Assembly: GCA_017614715.1 (NCBI GenBank)
Contig: JAGABI010000057.1
Coordinates: forward strand, 1-64,000
Length of the DNA stretch: 64,000 nt
Direction: 5' to 3'
DNA from: Bacteroidales bacterium
Lineage (GTDB): Bacteria > Bacteroidota > Bacteroidia > Bacteroidales > UBA932
In this document: positions 36,148 to 45,054 of the stretch, in pieces
Numbering within the stretch: position 1 is the first letter of the stretch
Layout: the number at the start of each line of letters is the position of its first letter
Program-made: the position numbers and the translations under genes
Notes under the pieces: model-generated
The model's database searches: none
Seen by the model: only the letters and a program-made list of their open reading frames with translations
What the model was told of the DNA's origin: nothing

Positions 36148-36817
36148 AAGATTTTTCACTTTTTTTCAGAATCTGATCCACCATCCCGTACTGGAGAGCT
36201 TCTTCGGCGTTCATCCAGTAGTCTCTATCCATATCAGAGAACACGCGCGCGTGCTCCTGCTTGGTATGCTCGGCAATGAGCGAACAGAGCTCTTCCCTGG
36301 TCTTCTCAATCTCTTTGGCAGCAATGAGAATGTCGGTGGCCTGTCCCTGCACACCGCCGAGCGGCTGATGGATCAGTACCCGGGAATGCGGCAAACATGA
36401 TCTCTTTCCTTCAGCGCCGGCACAAAGCAGAACAGCACCCATGGAAGCGGCCATTCCTGTGCAGATGGTGGCGATGTCAGGTTTGACAAGCTGCATCGTG
36501 TCATAGATTCCAAGGCCGGCGCTGACCACCCCGCCGGGCGTGTTGAGGTAGAGCGAGATGTCCGCCTTGTCATCAACTGATGCCAGGTAAAGAAGTTGCG
36601 CCTGGACAATATTCGCAACATCAGGATCGATTCCCACACCCAGAAAGATTATGCGGTCCATCATCAGGCGCGAGAAAACATCCATAGCCGCGACATTGAG
36701 CTTGCGCTCCTCGATGATGGATGGATTGATATAGGCATTGACCGCCGCACCATAGCGGGAAAGGGTCATGGAACTGATGCTTCTGTCAAGGCTTGCGTAC
36801 TTTTCAAAATCTGTCAT
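36143..36817 (-). CDS. clpP: ClpP-like ATP-dependent protease subunit
   Basis: 224 residues. The catalytic triad is visible: Ser in ICTGMAASMGAVLL, His in RVLIHQPLGG, and Asp in YGMVDQIL; also the structural DRIIFLG and NTPGGVVSAGLGIYDTM. Length and motifs match housekeeping ClpP, so it is probably active and would form a barrel with a Clp ATPase. No clpX or clpA is next to it and the context is the island. It carries its own two-box motif 31 nt upstream, which argues it belongs to the element and not to the host core. A copy of a host gene captured by the element is possible. Confidence 0.88.
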   Translation of the reverse strand: MTDFEKYASLDRSISSMTLSRYGAAVNAYINPSIIEERKLNVAAMDVFSRLMMDRIIFLGVGIDPDVANIVQAQLLYLASVDDKADISLYLNTPGGVVSAGLGIYDTMQLVKPDIATICTGMAASMGAVLLCAGAEGKRSCLPHSRVLIHQPLGGVQGQATDILIAAKEIEKTREELCSLIAEHTKQEHARVFSDMDRDYWMNAEEALQYGMVDQILKKSEKSL

Positions 36818-36847
36818 AGTCGTAGTCGTTTATCGTTTACATTCCCA

Positions 36848-36875
36848 TACACGATGTTGCGTTTGAATTCTTACA
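36848..36875 (-). promoter_or_regulatory. Island two-box motif, copy 6
   Basis: Minus strand: TGTAAGA, 15 nt, CGTGTA (one insertion-like change from CGTTA), 31 nt before the clpP ATG. Confidence 0.5.
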
Positions 36876-37346
36876 ACGGCACTTCAAAAGTTTGTTCCGC
36901 TTGTTCCACCCGTTCCAGAACGGAACAAGATTTCCAGGCCGACGCCAATGATCCGGGCCGATGCTGCCCTGCTCCAGCGGCAGTGCCGATGCCTGGGTCG
37001 ATAAGGAAAGCGGTACTTGCTCGTCTGTCAGTTTGGTTCTCCGCTATGCTTCGCCCCAAACAGCCAGACCAGCAACCTTCATTGCCACCCTTCGCTGTGA
37101 GACTGTGACGGAGCAAGTCCGCCACAGACTCACGGCCGCCCCAACGCTCCATTGGCCTTCGCCTCCTGCTCCCGCACTTTAAGGAAGAAACAGTCTTGGT
37201 TGGCAGTCGGTTATTTTTATCGTTTCACTAGCTTCGCAACCATCAATACATGGTTTTAAAGCCATTTTGAAGCAGGTTAAATGGCAATTTTTACATTTTT
37301 CTGTAAAAAATCAACAATAAGATACGAAAAATATAATAATTATTTG
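36876..37346. other. Intergenic gap between island parts
   Basis: No gene is supported. The left half is GC-rich and includes repeated TTGTTCC/GGAACAAG half-sites (36891-36930) that form inverted pairs, possibly an operator. A minus-strand open stretch (36871-37152, 93 codons) has no recognisable motif and covers GC-rich sequence, so it is not called. The right half (37200 on) turns AT-rich, marking the change to the defence operon. Confidence 0.4.
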
Positions 37347-37354
37347 TATGTTTG
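37347..37354 (+). promoter_or_regulatory. -7 box of the defence operon
   Basis: TATGTTTG matches TAnnTTTG, 21 nt before the RloA ATG, in an AT-rich stretch. No convincing -33 box is seen. Confidence 0.5.
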
Positions 37355-37375
37355 TTTAGTCAAATATAGAGTAAT

Positions 37376-38695
37376 ATGTTGGTAAGTTTTTCATTTGGAA
37401 ACTTTAAGAGTTTCAAAGACGAGAATAAGATTAGCCTTGTGGCAGAACTGGCAGACGCTAAAAATGAGTATTCTGTTACTACTCCTTTTGAGTATTCGGT
37501 ACTTAAGACAGCGGCTGTTTATGGTGCAAATGCTAGTGGGAAGTCAAAATTGTTTGACGCCGTAGCCTTCTTCAGAAGTGTTGTTTGTCCTCCGCGAAAC
37601 GCCAATAAGATTCCAGCCTTTGACTTCTGGAAGGGACATTTTGATTCTTTTCGTCTTTCCACAAAATCGGCCGAAGAGCCGTCTTTCTTTGAGGCCGTTT
37701 TCCTTCTGGAGGACATTCAATATCGTTATGGAATAGAATTGAATAATAATGGCATTCTTGAGGAGTGGCTCTATAGAAAGAATGAAAGAGAGACTCTTAT
37801 TCTGTCAAGAAAAGTAGATGAGGACGGTGATATGAAAATGAAGATAGGTCGATCATACATTAATGCGAAAGTATATTCGACCGTCGTATCAGCGGGAATG
37901 GTTTCATCAGAAGTGCCGTTGCTCACTCTTTTGGCAACGTTTAACGACTCATTGTCAAAGGAGATTGTACAGTGGTTCGGACAGTTGAAGGTTATTTCTG
38001 CCAATGAGTTGGTCGCTCCGATTGAAGCGCTTATGGACGAGAACAGTAAGCAAGAGATAATTGATTTCATGCGGGCTTTTGACTTTAATATCGAGGATTT
38101 TGCCATGCATGAGATTAATCCGGATTCTATTCCTGAAAAAATGCGTAGCATTATCGGAGAAGATGCTTTAAAAGGACCGGTATATGATGGGGTCAGTACT
38201 ACTCATAGATTATATAATGAACAATATGAGAAGGTGGGGACAAGGCAGTTTATGATGGAGGTGGATGAGTCTTTTGGAACAAATCGTCTTCTCCGCTTGA
38301 GCTGGTCAATTATTCGTGCATTGAAGGAGGGCAGGACTTTGCTGATAGATGAAATTGACTCCGGTTTACACCCGTTCATTGTTTCGACAATCATCAAATT
38401 GTTCTATCAGACTGACAATCGTGCTCAACTTATTGTTAACACCCAAAACACATCGCTTTTGGCGTATCCTATTGGCTATGAAGATAACAATAAGGATAAG
38501 AAGTTCCTGTTTCGCAAGGACCAGATATACATTGTGAACAAGAACCGCTACGGAGAATCCAATGTTTATCCGATTACCCATTTCCAGCGCAATATCAGAA
38601 CGAGTATTGAGAAAATGTATCTGGATGGCCGGTTAACTGGTGTGCCTTATGTTGAGTTAGATAGCATTCTTGATCTTTTTAGCCATGAATCATAG
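37376..38695 (+). CDS. RloA-like AAA ATPase of the AbiL/RloAB defence system
   Basis: 439 residues. The N-terminus (VSFSFGNFKSFKDENKISL) is that of the OLD/ABC-like AAA ATPases. Walker A is GANASGKSKL near residue 51 and Walker B is LLIDEIDSGLHP, preceded by LLRLSWSIIRALKEG. These proteins pair with RloB (AbiLii). The operon is AT-richer than the flanks. It likely senses infection and drives the RloB effector, as inferred from the AbiL family. The stop overlaps the start of the RloB gene by 11 nt, supporting coupling. Confidence 0.85.
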   Translation: MLVSFSFGNFKSFKDENKISLVAELADAKNEYSVTTPFEYSVLKTAAVYGANASGKSKLFDAVAFFRSVVCPPRNANKIPAFDFWKGHFDSFRLSTKSAEEPSFFEAVFLLEDIQYRYGIELNNNGILEEWLYRKNERETLILSRKVDEDGDMKMKIGRSYINAKVYSTVVSAGMVSSEVPLLTLLATFNDSLSKEIVQWFGQLKVISANELVAPIEALMDENSKQEIIDFMRAFDFNIEDFAMHEINPDSIPEKMRSIIGEDALKGPVYDGVSTTHRLYNEQYEKVGTRQFMMEVDESFGTNRLLRLSWSIIRALKEGRTLLIDEIDSGLHPFIVSTIIKLFYQTDNRAQLIVNTQNTSLLAYPIGYEDNNKDKKFLFRKDQIYIVNKNRYGESNVYPITHFQRNIRTSIEKMYLDGRLTGVPYVELDSILDLFSHES

Positions 38696-39419
38696 GGATA
38701 GGAAGGATAACTATAAAAGGACACATGGCAAGGTTAAACCTCCTCGCCAGTTTATCCTTTATGTGGAAGGCCGGAATACGGAGAAAAGCTACTTTGACCT
38801 TTTGAAGAAGGCGAATTGCAAGGTGATTCCAGTAACTAAACGAGGGCAAGGCATTTGGAATTGCGTTGACTTTGTGAATGACTCGGATAAAGCATGGAAA
38901 TCACTACCAAAGGAAGAGAAGGAAAAGTATGATAAAAGATGGCTGGTGTTTGACGCTGACGGCAGGGAGGATTTTGATGCAGGAATTAAGTTGGCCAGGA
39001 AGAAGAAGTTCGGGGTGGCTTTCTCGAACATGTGCATTGAGTATTGGTTTTTGCTCCATTTCTACAACCATGATGGGAGTGCGATTCCTCTGATTGGTGA
39101 TTCGCATTCTGCGGCTCAGATTAAGAAGATTAACGACTTTATTAAAAAGTACAACAAGAAAGCTAAATCGCCTGTAGCCGATTATGACTCTGGAAATAAA
39201 AAGGTTGAAGAGGATTTCTTTGACCTGATGATGGCTGACGATCCTGTAAGCAAGAAAACCCGTATCGTTTCAGCCTTTGAACGGGCAAAGATTATTCACG
39301 AGAATAAAATAGCGATTGGTGCCGAGTTTCATGAGTCTGTGACGACAATTTACGAATTGCTTCTTGAGCTAGGCGTAATTGAGAAAAAGAAAGACGGGTA
39401 TGTACTATTTCGGAAATAA
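38685..39419 (+). CDS. RloB-like nuclease partner (AbiLii family)
   Basis: 244 residues from the ATG at 38685, inside the end of rloA. TOPRIM-like features: FILYVEGRNTEKSYFDLLK supplies the conserved Glu, WLVFDADGRED supplies the DxD acidic pair, and FSNMCIEYWFLLHF follows, as in RloB proteins. The N-terminus is very basic. It is expected to be the nucleic-acid-cleaving effector controlled by the ATPase encoded upstream. The gap to the next gene is only 14 nt, so RloB is transcribed together with the Qat genes. Confidence 0.85.
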   Translation: MNHRDRKDNYKRTHGKVKPPRQFILYVEGRNTEKSYFDLLKKANCKVIPVTKRGQGIWNCVDFVNDSDKAWKSLPKEEKEKYDKRWLVFDADGREDFDAGIKLARKKKFGVAFSNMCIEYWFLLHFYNHDGSAIPLIGDSHSAAQIKKINDFIKKYNKKAKSPVADYDSGNKKVEEDFFDLMMADDPVSKKTRIVSAFERAKIIHENKIAIGAEFHESVTTIYELLLELGVIEKKKDGYVLFRK

Positions 39420-39433
39420 AAGTTGTTAAGAAT

Positions 39434-41329
39434 ATGTGGTCAGATAAAGAAACAACACAAGACCTGTTGGGGTATACCGTACATGCGTCGCTGCTTAAAA
39501 ACGTAGTGACGAATGATAAGAATCTGCCCATTACAGTAGGTCTTTATGGAGATTGGGGTTCTGGGAAATCCAGTATCCTTAAGATTCTGGAAGAGCAGCT
39601 TAATAAGGAAGATGACACGGTTGTTGTCTACTTCGATGGCTGGTCGTTCGAGAGTTTTGACGATGCTAAGATGGCTCTGATTCAGGGTATAGTAGATGCC
39701 TTGGAAAAAGACGAACGATTCTTGGCAAAAGTTAAAGATAATGCAGAAGGAGCCTATGATGCAGTGAAGCAGGCATTTGTGAAACTGCGGAAGTCAATCA
39801 ACTGGATGCGTGTGTTAAAGTTCTCAGCAAAAACTATTGTGCCAGTTGCTACAGCAGCAACAACTGGAGGGGCATCCCTTATTATCCCACTTCTCCTGGA
39901 AGCGTTCAAAGACCACAAAGGTGATTTAGCTGACTTGTTGACTGGAGACAAGGCTGAACAGTTCCTAAAGGATGCAATTAATGCAGAGAATGAAGAGAAG
40001 AAATACGAGGCCGTTCGTGAATTCAGGAAGGACTTTGAAGACCTGATCAAAAAAAGCAGGCAGGGAAAGATAGTAATCCTGATTGACGACCTTGACCGTT
40101 GTTTGCCAAGACATATTATTGAGAACCTGGAGGCCATTAAACTATTCTTAGATGTCCCCAAGACCGCGTTTGTTATAGCGGCTGATAGTTTAATTGTTTC
40201 AAACGCCATCAAGAGCGAGTACAAAGACATTATTGACGCTGCGGGGGAAGAGGGCAAGAATATTGGTGATGCCTATATGGAGAAGTTCATCCAACTACCA
40301 TACAAGATACCGGCATTGAGCCCTAAAGAGGTTGAGACCTACGTGACCTTACTTTTCTGCCAGTCATTCTTGGATAAAAAAGCTTTTGAAAAGGTACAGG
40401 TAGATTTCGCAAATTTTACGCTTGAAAACAAGTTTGATATTTACGGATGGGACAAAATTACAAAGGCATTAGAGGAGTGCTCCATTCCAGACAATCTTGG
40501 CGAAACAGTTGGTTTCGTTACGCATTTCTCAAAAATCATTGGTAATGCCCTGAAATGGAATCCGAGACTGATTAAACGTTTCCTGAATGCATATGAGATA
40601 CGTTCCAGCCTTTTGGCGCAATCAGAGATAACGGATTTGAAATCAAGATTTGCTTTATTAAAACTTATGCTCATAGAGCAGAAACACATCGACCAGTTCA
40701 AGCAACTAAACACTTGGGTAATGGGCAATCAAGATATCCCAAAAGAGTTGCTAGAGATCGAAGATTGTGCTGAAGACAGGGGAAAAGACATCAGTAACTA
40801 TCAGGATTGGAACAGCCCTGATTTGCTGAAATTGATATCCACTGAGCCTAAGTTTAGCGAAGTGGATATGAAGGAACTCTTCTGGGTGTCAAGGGATAAT
40901 TTGGTTGATGAGATGAGCGGTTTGTCACTTATCTCAACACGTGTCAAGACTGTATTCAGCAACGCATATAATGCTTCCTCTGATACTATAAGGGAGGATG
41001 CCTGCAAGAAAGAAATTAAGGTTTTGTCACCAAATGAGTTGGATGATCTATATGAACTCCTGGACTCCAAATTACTGATGGCTGCAAATGACAAAAATGC
41101 CTACAGTGTATATTACTTCTGTATCATGAATGATGTGGAGAGAGCGTATCAGCGTTTTTTGGCGGTACTGTCAAGAATCACCGTGTCATCCATTCCTTTC
41201 TCGCTTGGCAACAAGTTTAAAGATATTTTAGCAAAATATGGTGATGATAAGAAACTGAAGGAAAGGCTGAAAGCCAATGAAAGACTTATGCGAGCCATTG
41301 AAGATAGAGATACAACAAAAAAGAAATAA
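39434..41329 (+). CDS. qatA: QatA-like KAP P-loop ATPase
   Basis: 631 residues. KAP family: TVGLYGDWGSGKSSILK (Walker A near residue 44), VVVYFDGWSFESFDD, and Walker B IVILIDDLDRC. A hydrophobic stretch (VPVATAATTGGASLIIPLLL, about 136-155) is typical of KAP ATPases, which associate with membranes. In the described Qat system, the KAP ATPase is encoded with QatB, QatC and QatD and defends against phage. All four follow here in order. The C-terminal half is helical and without known motifs. Confidence 0.88.
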   Translation: MWSDKETTQDLLGYTVHASLLKNVVTNDKNLPITVGLYGDWGSGKSSILKILEEQLNKEDDTVVVYFDGWSFESFDDAKMALIQGIVDALEKDERFLAKVKDNAEGAYDAVKQAFVKLRKSINWMRVLKFSAKTIVPVATAATTGGASLIIPLLLEAFKDHKGDLADLLTGDKAEQFLKDAINAENEEKKYEAVREFRKDFEDLIKKSRQGKIVILIDDLDRCLPRHIIENLEAIKLFLDVPKTAFVIAADSLIVSNAIKSEYKDIIDAAGEEGKNIGDAYMEKFIQLPYKIPALSPKEVETYVTLLFCQSFLDKKAFEKVQVDFANFTLENKFDIYGWDKITKALEECSIPDNLGETVGFVTHFSKIIGNALKWNPRLIKRFLNAYEIRSSLLAQSEITDLKSRFALLKLMLIEQKHIDQFKQLNTWVMGNQDIPKELLEIEDCAEDRGKDISNYQDWNSPDLLKLISTEPKFSEVDMKELFWVSRDNLVDEMSGLSLISTRVKTVFSNAYNASSDTIREDACKKEIKVLSPNELDDLYELLDSKLLMAANDKNAYSVYYFCIMNDVERAYQRFLAVLSRITVSSIPFSLGNKFKDILAKYGDDKKLKERLKANERLMRAIEDRDTTKKK

Positions 41330-41332
41330 AAT

Positions 41333-42226
41333 ATGGGCACATCTCATAGACATACGCCAACAGTTGTTGGGGAGCCTAATTGGGGGAATGCATCTGCATC
41401 AGTGACCGCCATTGCCAGAGCAGAAGAGGAACTCGACAGTCTGGACAAGGAATTGGAGAGGGACGATAATGCTGACGAACACTCCGATGATAACAAGTAT
41501 GAAGAGGTGAAGAAAGAAACTAAAACTGCGGTATCACCTGATTGTATAGCCAAAAGACAACGTCAATTGGACAGTCAGATCAGGAGAAACTACCACCATG
41601 CAGTCAGGAATTTAGTAAGAGCTGCCGGCGGCAGAGGGAATGTTAGCAGCGGAGGCTCAAGGGCTGTTGGCCATGCGGGCGTTTTCATCGCAGGTGGTCT
41701 GGTATCTGCTATCAGCGAAATAGTAAAAAATGGTCTAACAGACTGGTTGAGCAGAAGAGGCGTTCATTCGCTAGAGGGGAAAAGTTGCCAAGATGTTCTT
41801 GATTTGATAAGAGAGTACATCGAAACTGGTGTTGCAGGGATGGACAATACCGCTGCTAATGAAGCTTTGGAATGTGTGATGGATGAACTTGAAGAAAAGA
41901 TAGGAGACGACCTTGACTCATTTGATGCAGCCATGGCTGGTGTCTTAGCTTCGGATGATCTTAAAGATTTGCTGGATAAATTCTTTGGTATGTATATCTA
42001 TAGCCATCTATCGCAGGATTTCAAGGAAAAGTTGGAATACGAAAAGGGTACAAAGGTTATGAATGAAACGATGAATGAGATTAAAGACCTGATTATGGAT
42101 GATATTCAGCGAAGCCGTGGAGGAAGAGATACTGCCACTATTGATTGGGGGACGGAAGAGGGTAAGGCTTTCATTCAGCAAGAGTTTGACCGTATTATTT
42201 ATATCTTGTCAGGGAATGAAGATTAA
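41333..42226 (+). CDS. qatB: QatB-like protein
   Basis: 297 residues with no enzyme motif. The N-terminus MGTSHRHTP followed by WGNASASVTAIARAEEEL matches the start pattern of QatB proteins (a MGTS beginning). An acidic stretch (about 24-60) precedes NYHHAVRNLVRAAGGRG, which looks like a small conserved helix, and the C-terminal half is helical with a DELEEKIGDDL segment. The identity rests mainly on position between a KAP ATPase and a QueC-like gene; its exact biochemical role is unknown. Confidence 0.75.
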   Translation: MGTSHRHTPTVVGEPNWGNASASVTAIARAEEELDSLDKELERDDNADEHSDDNKYEEVKKETKTAVSPDCIAKRQRQLDSQIRRNYHHAVRNLVRAAGGRGNVSSGGSRAVGHAGVFIAGGLVSAISEIVKNGLTDWLSRRGVHSLEGKSCQDVLDLIREYIETGVAGMDNTAANEALECVMDELEEKIGDDLDSFDAAMAGVLASDDLKDLLDKFFGMYIYSHLSQDFKEKLEYEKGTKVMNETMNEIKDLIMDDIQRSRGGRDTATIDWGTEEGKAFIQQEFDRIIYILSGNED

Positions 42227-43550
42227 GGTTGACACATATCGAACAAGGCGCATTGACAAGCACGAAACAAGGCTTACTATCCCCATTACTATAGAGGACA
42301 CAAAAGGTGGTGTTTTCCAAACAGCTGCTATTGTACAGATGACCCCGATAGCGTATTTCAATGGGAAAGTACCGCCAGTTACATATAGTCTTCTGTATTT
42401 GTCAGCAATTGTCTATGCCATAGACAGGGGAATTGACAGGCATCGTTATTCCATTGATGGATGGTCTCGTGAACTCGACGTAGATATTAACTTACCCGAA
42501 TACGAGCTGTTTCAACCCGTTGAGAGACAGATAGATACCATGCTATCTTTCTTGACGGGAGACTATTGGAATTGCCACTTTGTTGGAACAGCGCAGGTGA
42601 GATATGGTAGATATGGGCAAACCAACTATTTTGATGGTATCACGCAGGTGAACTTGTTTTCTGGTGGAATGGACTCGCTGATTGGAGCTATTGATTATAT
42701 GACAGATAACCCCAAAGGAAAGTTATTCTTGGCATCTCATTATGATAGTGTGATGCGTGGGCCTCTTTCTGATCAGGATAGGTTAAAAAAGATATTTAGG
42801 AGAAAGTATAGTGGGAAATACGCAGAGATGACTGCAGTGATGATTACACCAGAGTTGTCAGCAGAGCTATCCTGTAGATCAAGGTCGCTGATGTTCCTCT
42901 CCATTGCTCTTATAGTGGCCTCTTATGCGAATTGTAAGATAGTGGTTCCTGAAAACGGTTCTGTATCGCTGAACTTCCCTCTGTCTCCATCAAGGCGTGC
43001 GTCTTGCAGTACCAGAACAACGCACCCTGTCTTCTTGAAACAATACAGGGAAGTGTTAAAAGCGCTGGGGCTGACAACTCAGGTTGAGAACCCTTATGAA
43101 AAGATGACTAAAGGTGAAATGGTGCAGCACTGCTCGGACAAAGACTATCTCATGAGCATAGTCGAGCATTCCAATTCCTGCGGGAAGAGAGGTATGCATC
43201 AGCATATGTATGACAATACCCATGCAACTCATTGCGGGCATTGCATGCCTTGTATGTACCGAAAGGCCGCGATGATAGGAGAACGTGACTTGACCACATA
43301 CGGCAATCGATTTGTGACATTGTATGGAAAGAAAGGGGATAAGGTAGCTGAAGATTTCTTTGCAATGCTGAATTACCTAAAGACAGACCTGACTAAAGAG
43401 CAAATAAGAAGGGAACTAAAGATAGCCGGAATGACTAGCTTCGATGATTTAGAGGAGTATGTGGATCTGGTTGTTAGAACCAGAGCTGAATTGGCGGCAA
43501 TGATACGTGCAGACAATAATAGAACTATTCTTAGATATTTGGGCTGGTGA
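42216..43550 (+). CDS. qatC: QatC: QueC-like ATP pyrophosphatase
   Basis: 444 residues from the ATG at 42216, which overlaps the qatB stop by 11 nt; the longer frame start at 42099 is inside qatB and was rejected. The PP-loop motif is FSGGMDSLIGA, as in QueC, which makes 7-cyano-7-deazaguanine. A cysteine cluster (CGHCMPCMYRKAAM plus an earlier Cys in SNSCGKRG) matches the QueC zinc site. The N-terminal 130 residues are an extra domain absent from QueC. The Qat nucleobase or protein modification function is not established from sequence. Confidence 0.9.
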   Translation: MKIKVDTYRTRRIDKHETRLTIPITIEDTKGGVFQTAAIVQMTPIAYFNGKVPPVTYSLLYLSAIVYAIDRGIDRHRYSIDGWSRELDVDINLPEYELFQPVERQIDTMLSFLTGDYWNCHFVGTAQVRYGRYGQTNYFDGITQVNLFSGGMDSLIGAIDYMTDNPKGKLFLASHYDSVMRGPLSDQDRLKKIFRRKYSGKYAEMTAVMITPELSAELSCRSRSLMFLSIALIVASYANCKIVVPENGSVSLNFPLSPSRRASCSTRTTHPVFLKQYREVLKALGLTTQVENPYEKMTKGEMVQHCSDKDYLMSIVEHSNSCGKRGMHQHMYDNTHATHCGHCMPCMYRKAAMIGERDLTTYGNRFVTLYGKKGDKVAEDFFAMLNYLKTDLTKEQIRRELKIAGMTSFDDLEEYVDLVVRTRAELAAMIRADNNRTILRYLGW

Positions 43551-44233
43551 TGATAGATACTCATTGTCACTTTGATATAATGCCTAAGCCGGAAGCATAT
43601 ATCAGACAGAAAGAACAAGCAGGAGATATAGTGATAGGGATGACCAACCTGCCCAGTCACTTTAAGTTGGGTATTCCTTTCATTAGGAATTATAAGCACA
43701 TTAGATTGGCGCTTGGACTACATCCATTGCTGGCTGCGGATAATATCAGGGAAACCAATCTATTTAGAGAGTATATTAACCAAACTTCATATATCGGTGA
43801 AATTGGATTAGATTTCTCCAAAGCATGCATCGGGACCAAAGATGTGCAGATTTCTGTTTTAAAGGAATTACTTGCAGCACTACAAGGTAAAAATAAAATC
43901 GTGAGTGTTCACTCCCGGAAAGCAGAGAAAGTACTCCTTGCATTGCTTTGTGAATATGATATTAAAAATGTGATATTCCACTGGTATTCTGGGCCAACAG
44001 CATTAATACCTGAGATTCTTTCAAAAGGGTATTATTTCTCTATCAATGAATCAATGACATTATCAAACAATGGCCGTTCAATCATTGATATGATTCCGCG
44101 AAATAGAATTCTTACCGAATCAGATGCTCCGTATAATGAAAAGTCTGATATTAAAAAGGCCATGGCCAATATTCAAATAACAGAAGCGGAGATATTTCGT
44201 AATTTCAGCGAGTTGTTGTCAAGAGTCAGATAG
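43550..44233 (+). CDS. qatD: QatD: TatD-like metal-dependent hydrolase
   Basis: 227 residues from the ATG sharing its first base with the qatC stop (TGATG). The TatD family signature is present: IDTHCHFD (HxH), IGEIGLDF with the bridging Glu, SVHSRKA, FHWYSG and TESDAPY with the last metal Asp. TatD proteins are metal-dependent nucleases; here it is the last gene of the Qat module and its likely nuclease. It is shorter than housekeeping TatD (about 255-265 residues). The operon ends here, next to IS debris. Confidence 0.9.
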   Translation: MIDTHCHFDIMPKPEAYIRQKEQAGDIVIGMTNLPSHFKLGIPFIRNYKHIRLALGLHPLLAADNIRETNLFREYINQTSYIGEIGLDFSKACIGTKDVQISVLKELLAALQGKNKIVSVHSRKAEKVLLALLCEYDIKNVIFHWYSGPTALIPEILSKGYYFSINESMTLSNNGRSIIDMIPRNRILTESDAPYNEKSDIKKAMANIQITEAEIFRNFSELLSRVR

Positions 44234-44261
44234 AATGATTATTAGCGTTGTCGAGTAATAC

Positions 44262-44859
44262 ACACAACAGGACGCCGCTCATCGTACGGGCGGCTATACA
44301 CCTCCAGGACATCCTCCATCGCGGCTACGAACGCAGCACTGTGTTCAGTAGGAATGCACCAGCACTTCTTCAGGTGGGCTTATATTCGTTTTTTTAGAAT
44401 GCGACCCACCTGCGTATGAGAGATCGAGTCTATATACCCCAGTTTGACCGATTTGTCGGCAAGGAGACGGAGTGTCCATTTGGCGTAGCCCTTGGGCGGT
44501 GCCCCGCAGGTCATGGCGATGATGTGCGCCTCGACATCTCCAGTGACTTTCGCCTCGACGGGGGGCGTCTCCCGCTTCTTCCTGTTCACGGTGGCTTCGA
44601 GGCCCTTCTCGCCGTAACTGGTACGGACTTTCTGGACTGTCGTGGCGGAAGTGTTGAAAGCAATTGCTGCTTTCTGAACGGTCATGGGCTTCTTTCCGTT
44701 CTTGTCTACAGCAAGGAGTATATTGGCCCGCAGAATCGCTCTGGCCGGCATCCTGACAGACTTCACAATTTTGGTCAGTTGCCTGCGCTCGGTCGCAGAC
44801 AAACTTACCTCGTACTTCTGTATAGGCATAATCGTATCGTGTTGAGTATCGCTCAACAA
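44262..44859 (-). pseudogene. IS630-family transposase remnant
   Basis: On the minus strand the first 159 codons encode the helix-turn-helix half of an IS630 transposase (SARAILRANILLAVDKNG-like region, AIAFNTSATTVQKVRTSYGEKGLEATV, TQVGRILKK), ending in a stop at 44382-44380. The same frame then resumes with HLKKCWCIPTEHSAAFVAAMEDVLEV and RPYDERRPVVC, where IS630 enzymes continue into the first catalytic Asp (MDE). Homology stops there, so the catalytic domain and the other end are lost. The local sequence suggests small indels at the A7 run (44390s). It separates Qat from the nuclease gene. Confidence 0.75.
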
Positions 44860-45054
44860 AGATACAATTAATATTTGTTTTATACAACATTTAGATGTTA
44901 CAAAGTACTAGATAATAGTTTCATCTCTTTACGTTTATTTACATCTTCTATTCGATTAGTTTTCAGAAACATTGAAAAACCAGCAGATTATTTGAACATT
45001 TCTGTTTTGAATGTGTATCCTACAGACCTTTGTCTGAAACAAACACATTCTGCA

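Noticed and set aside
36871..37152. Minus-strand frame of 93 codons upstream of clpP
   Set aside because: No Shine-Dalgarno, no known domain, and the region looks like GC-rich noncoding sequence; it also overlaps the clpP motif.
44345..44890. Alternative frame across the IS630 remnant
   Set aside because: Out of frame with the transposase homology; a shadow.
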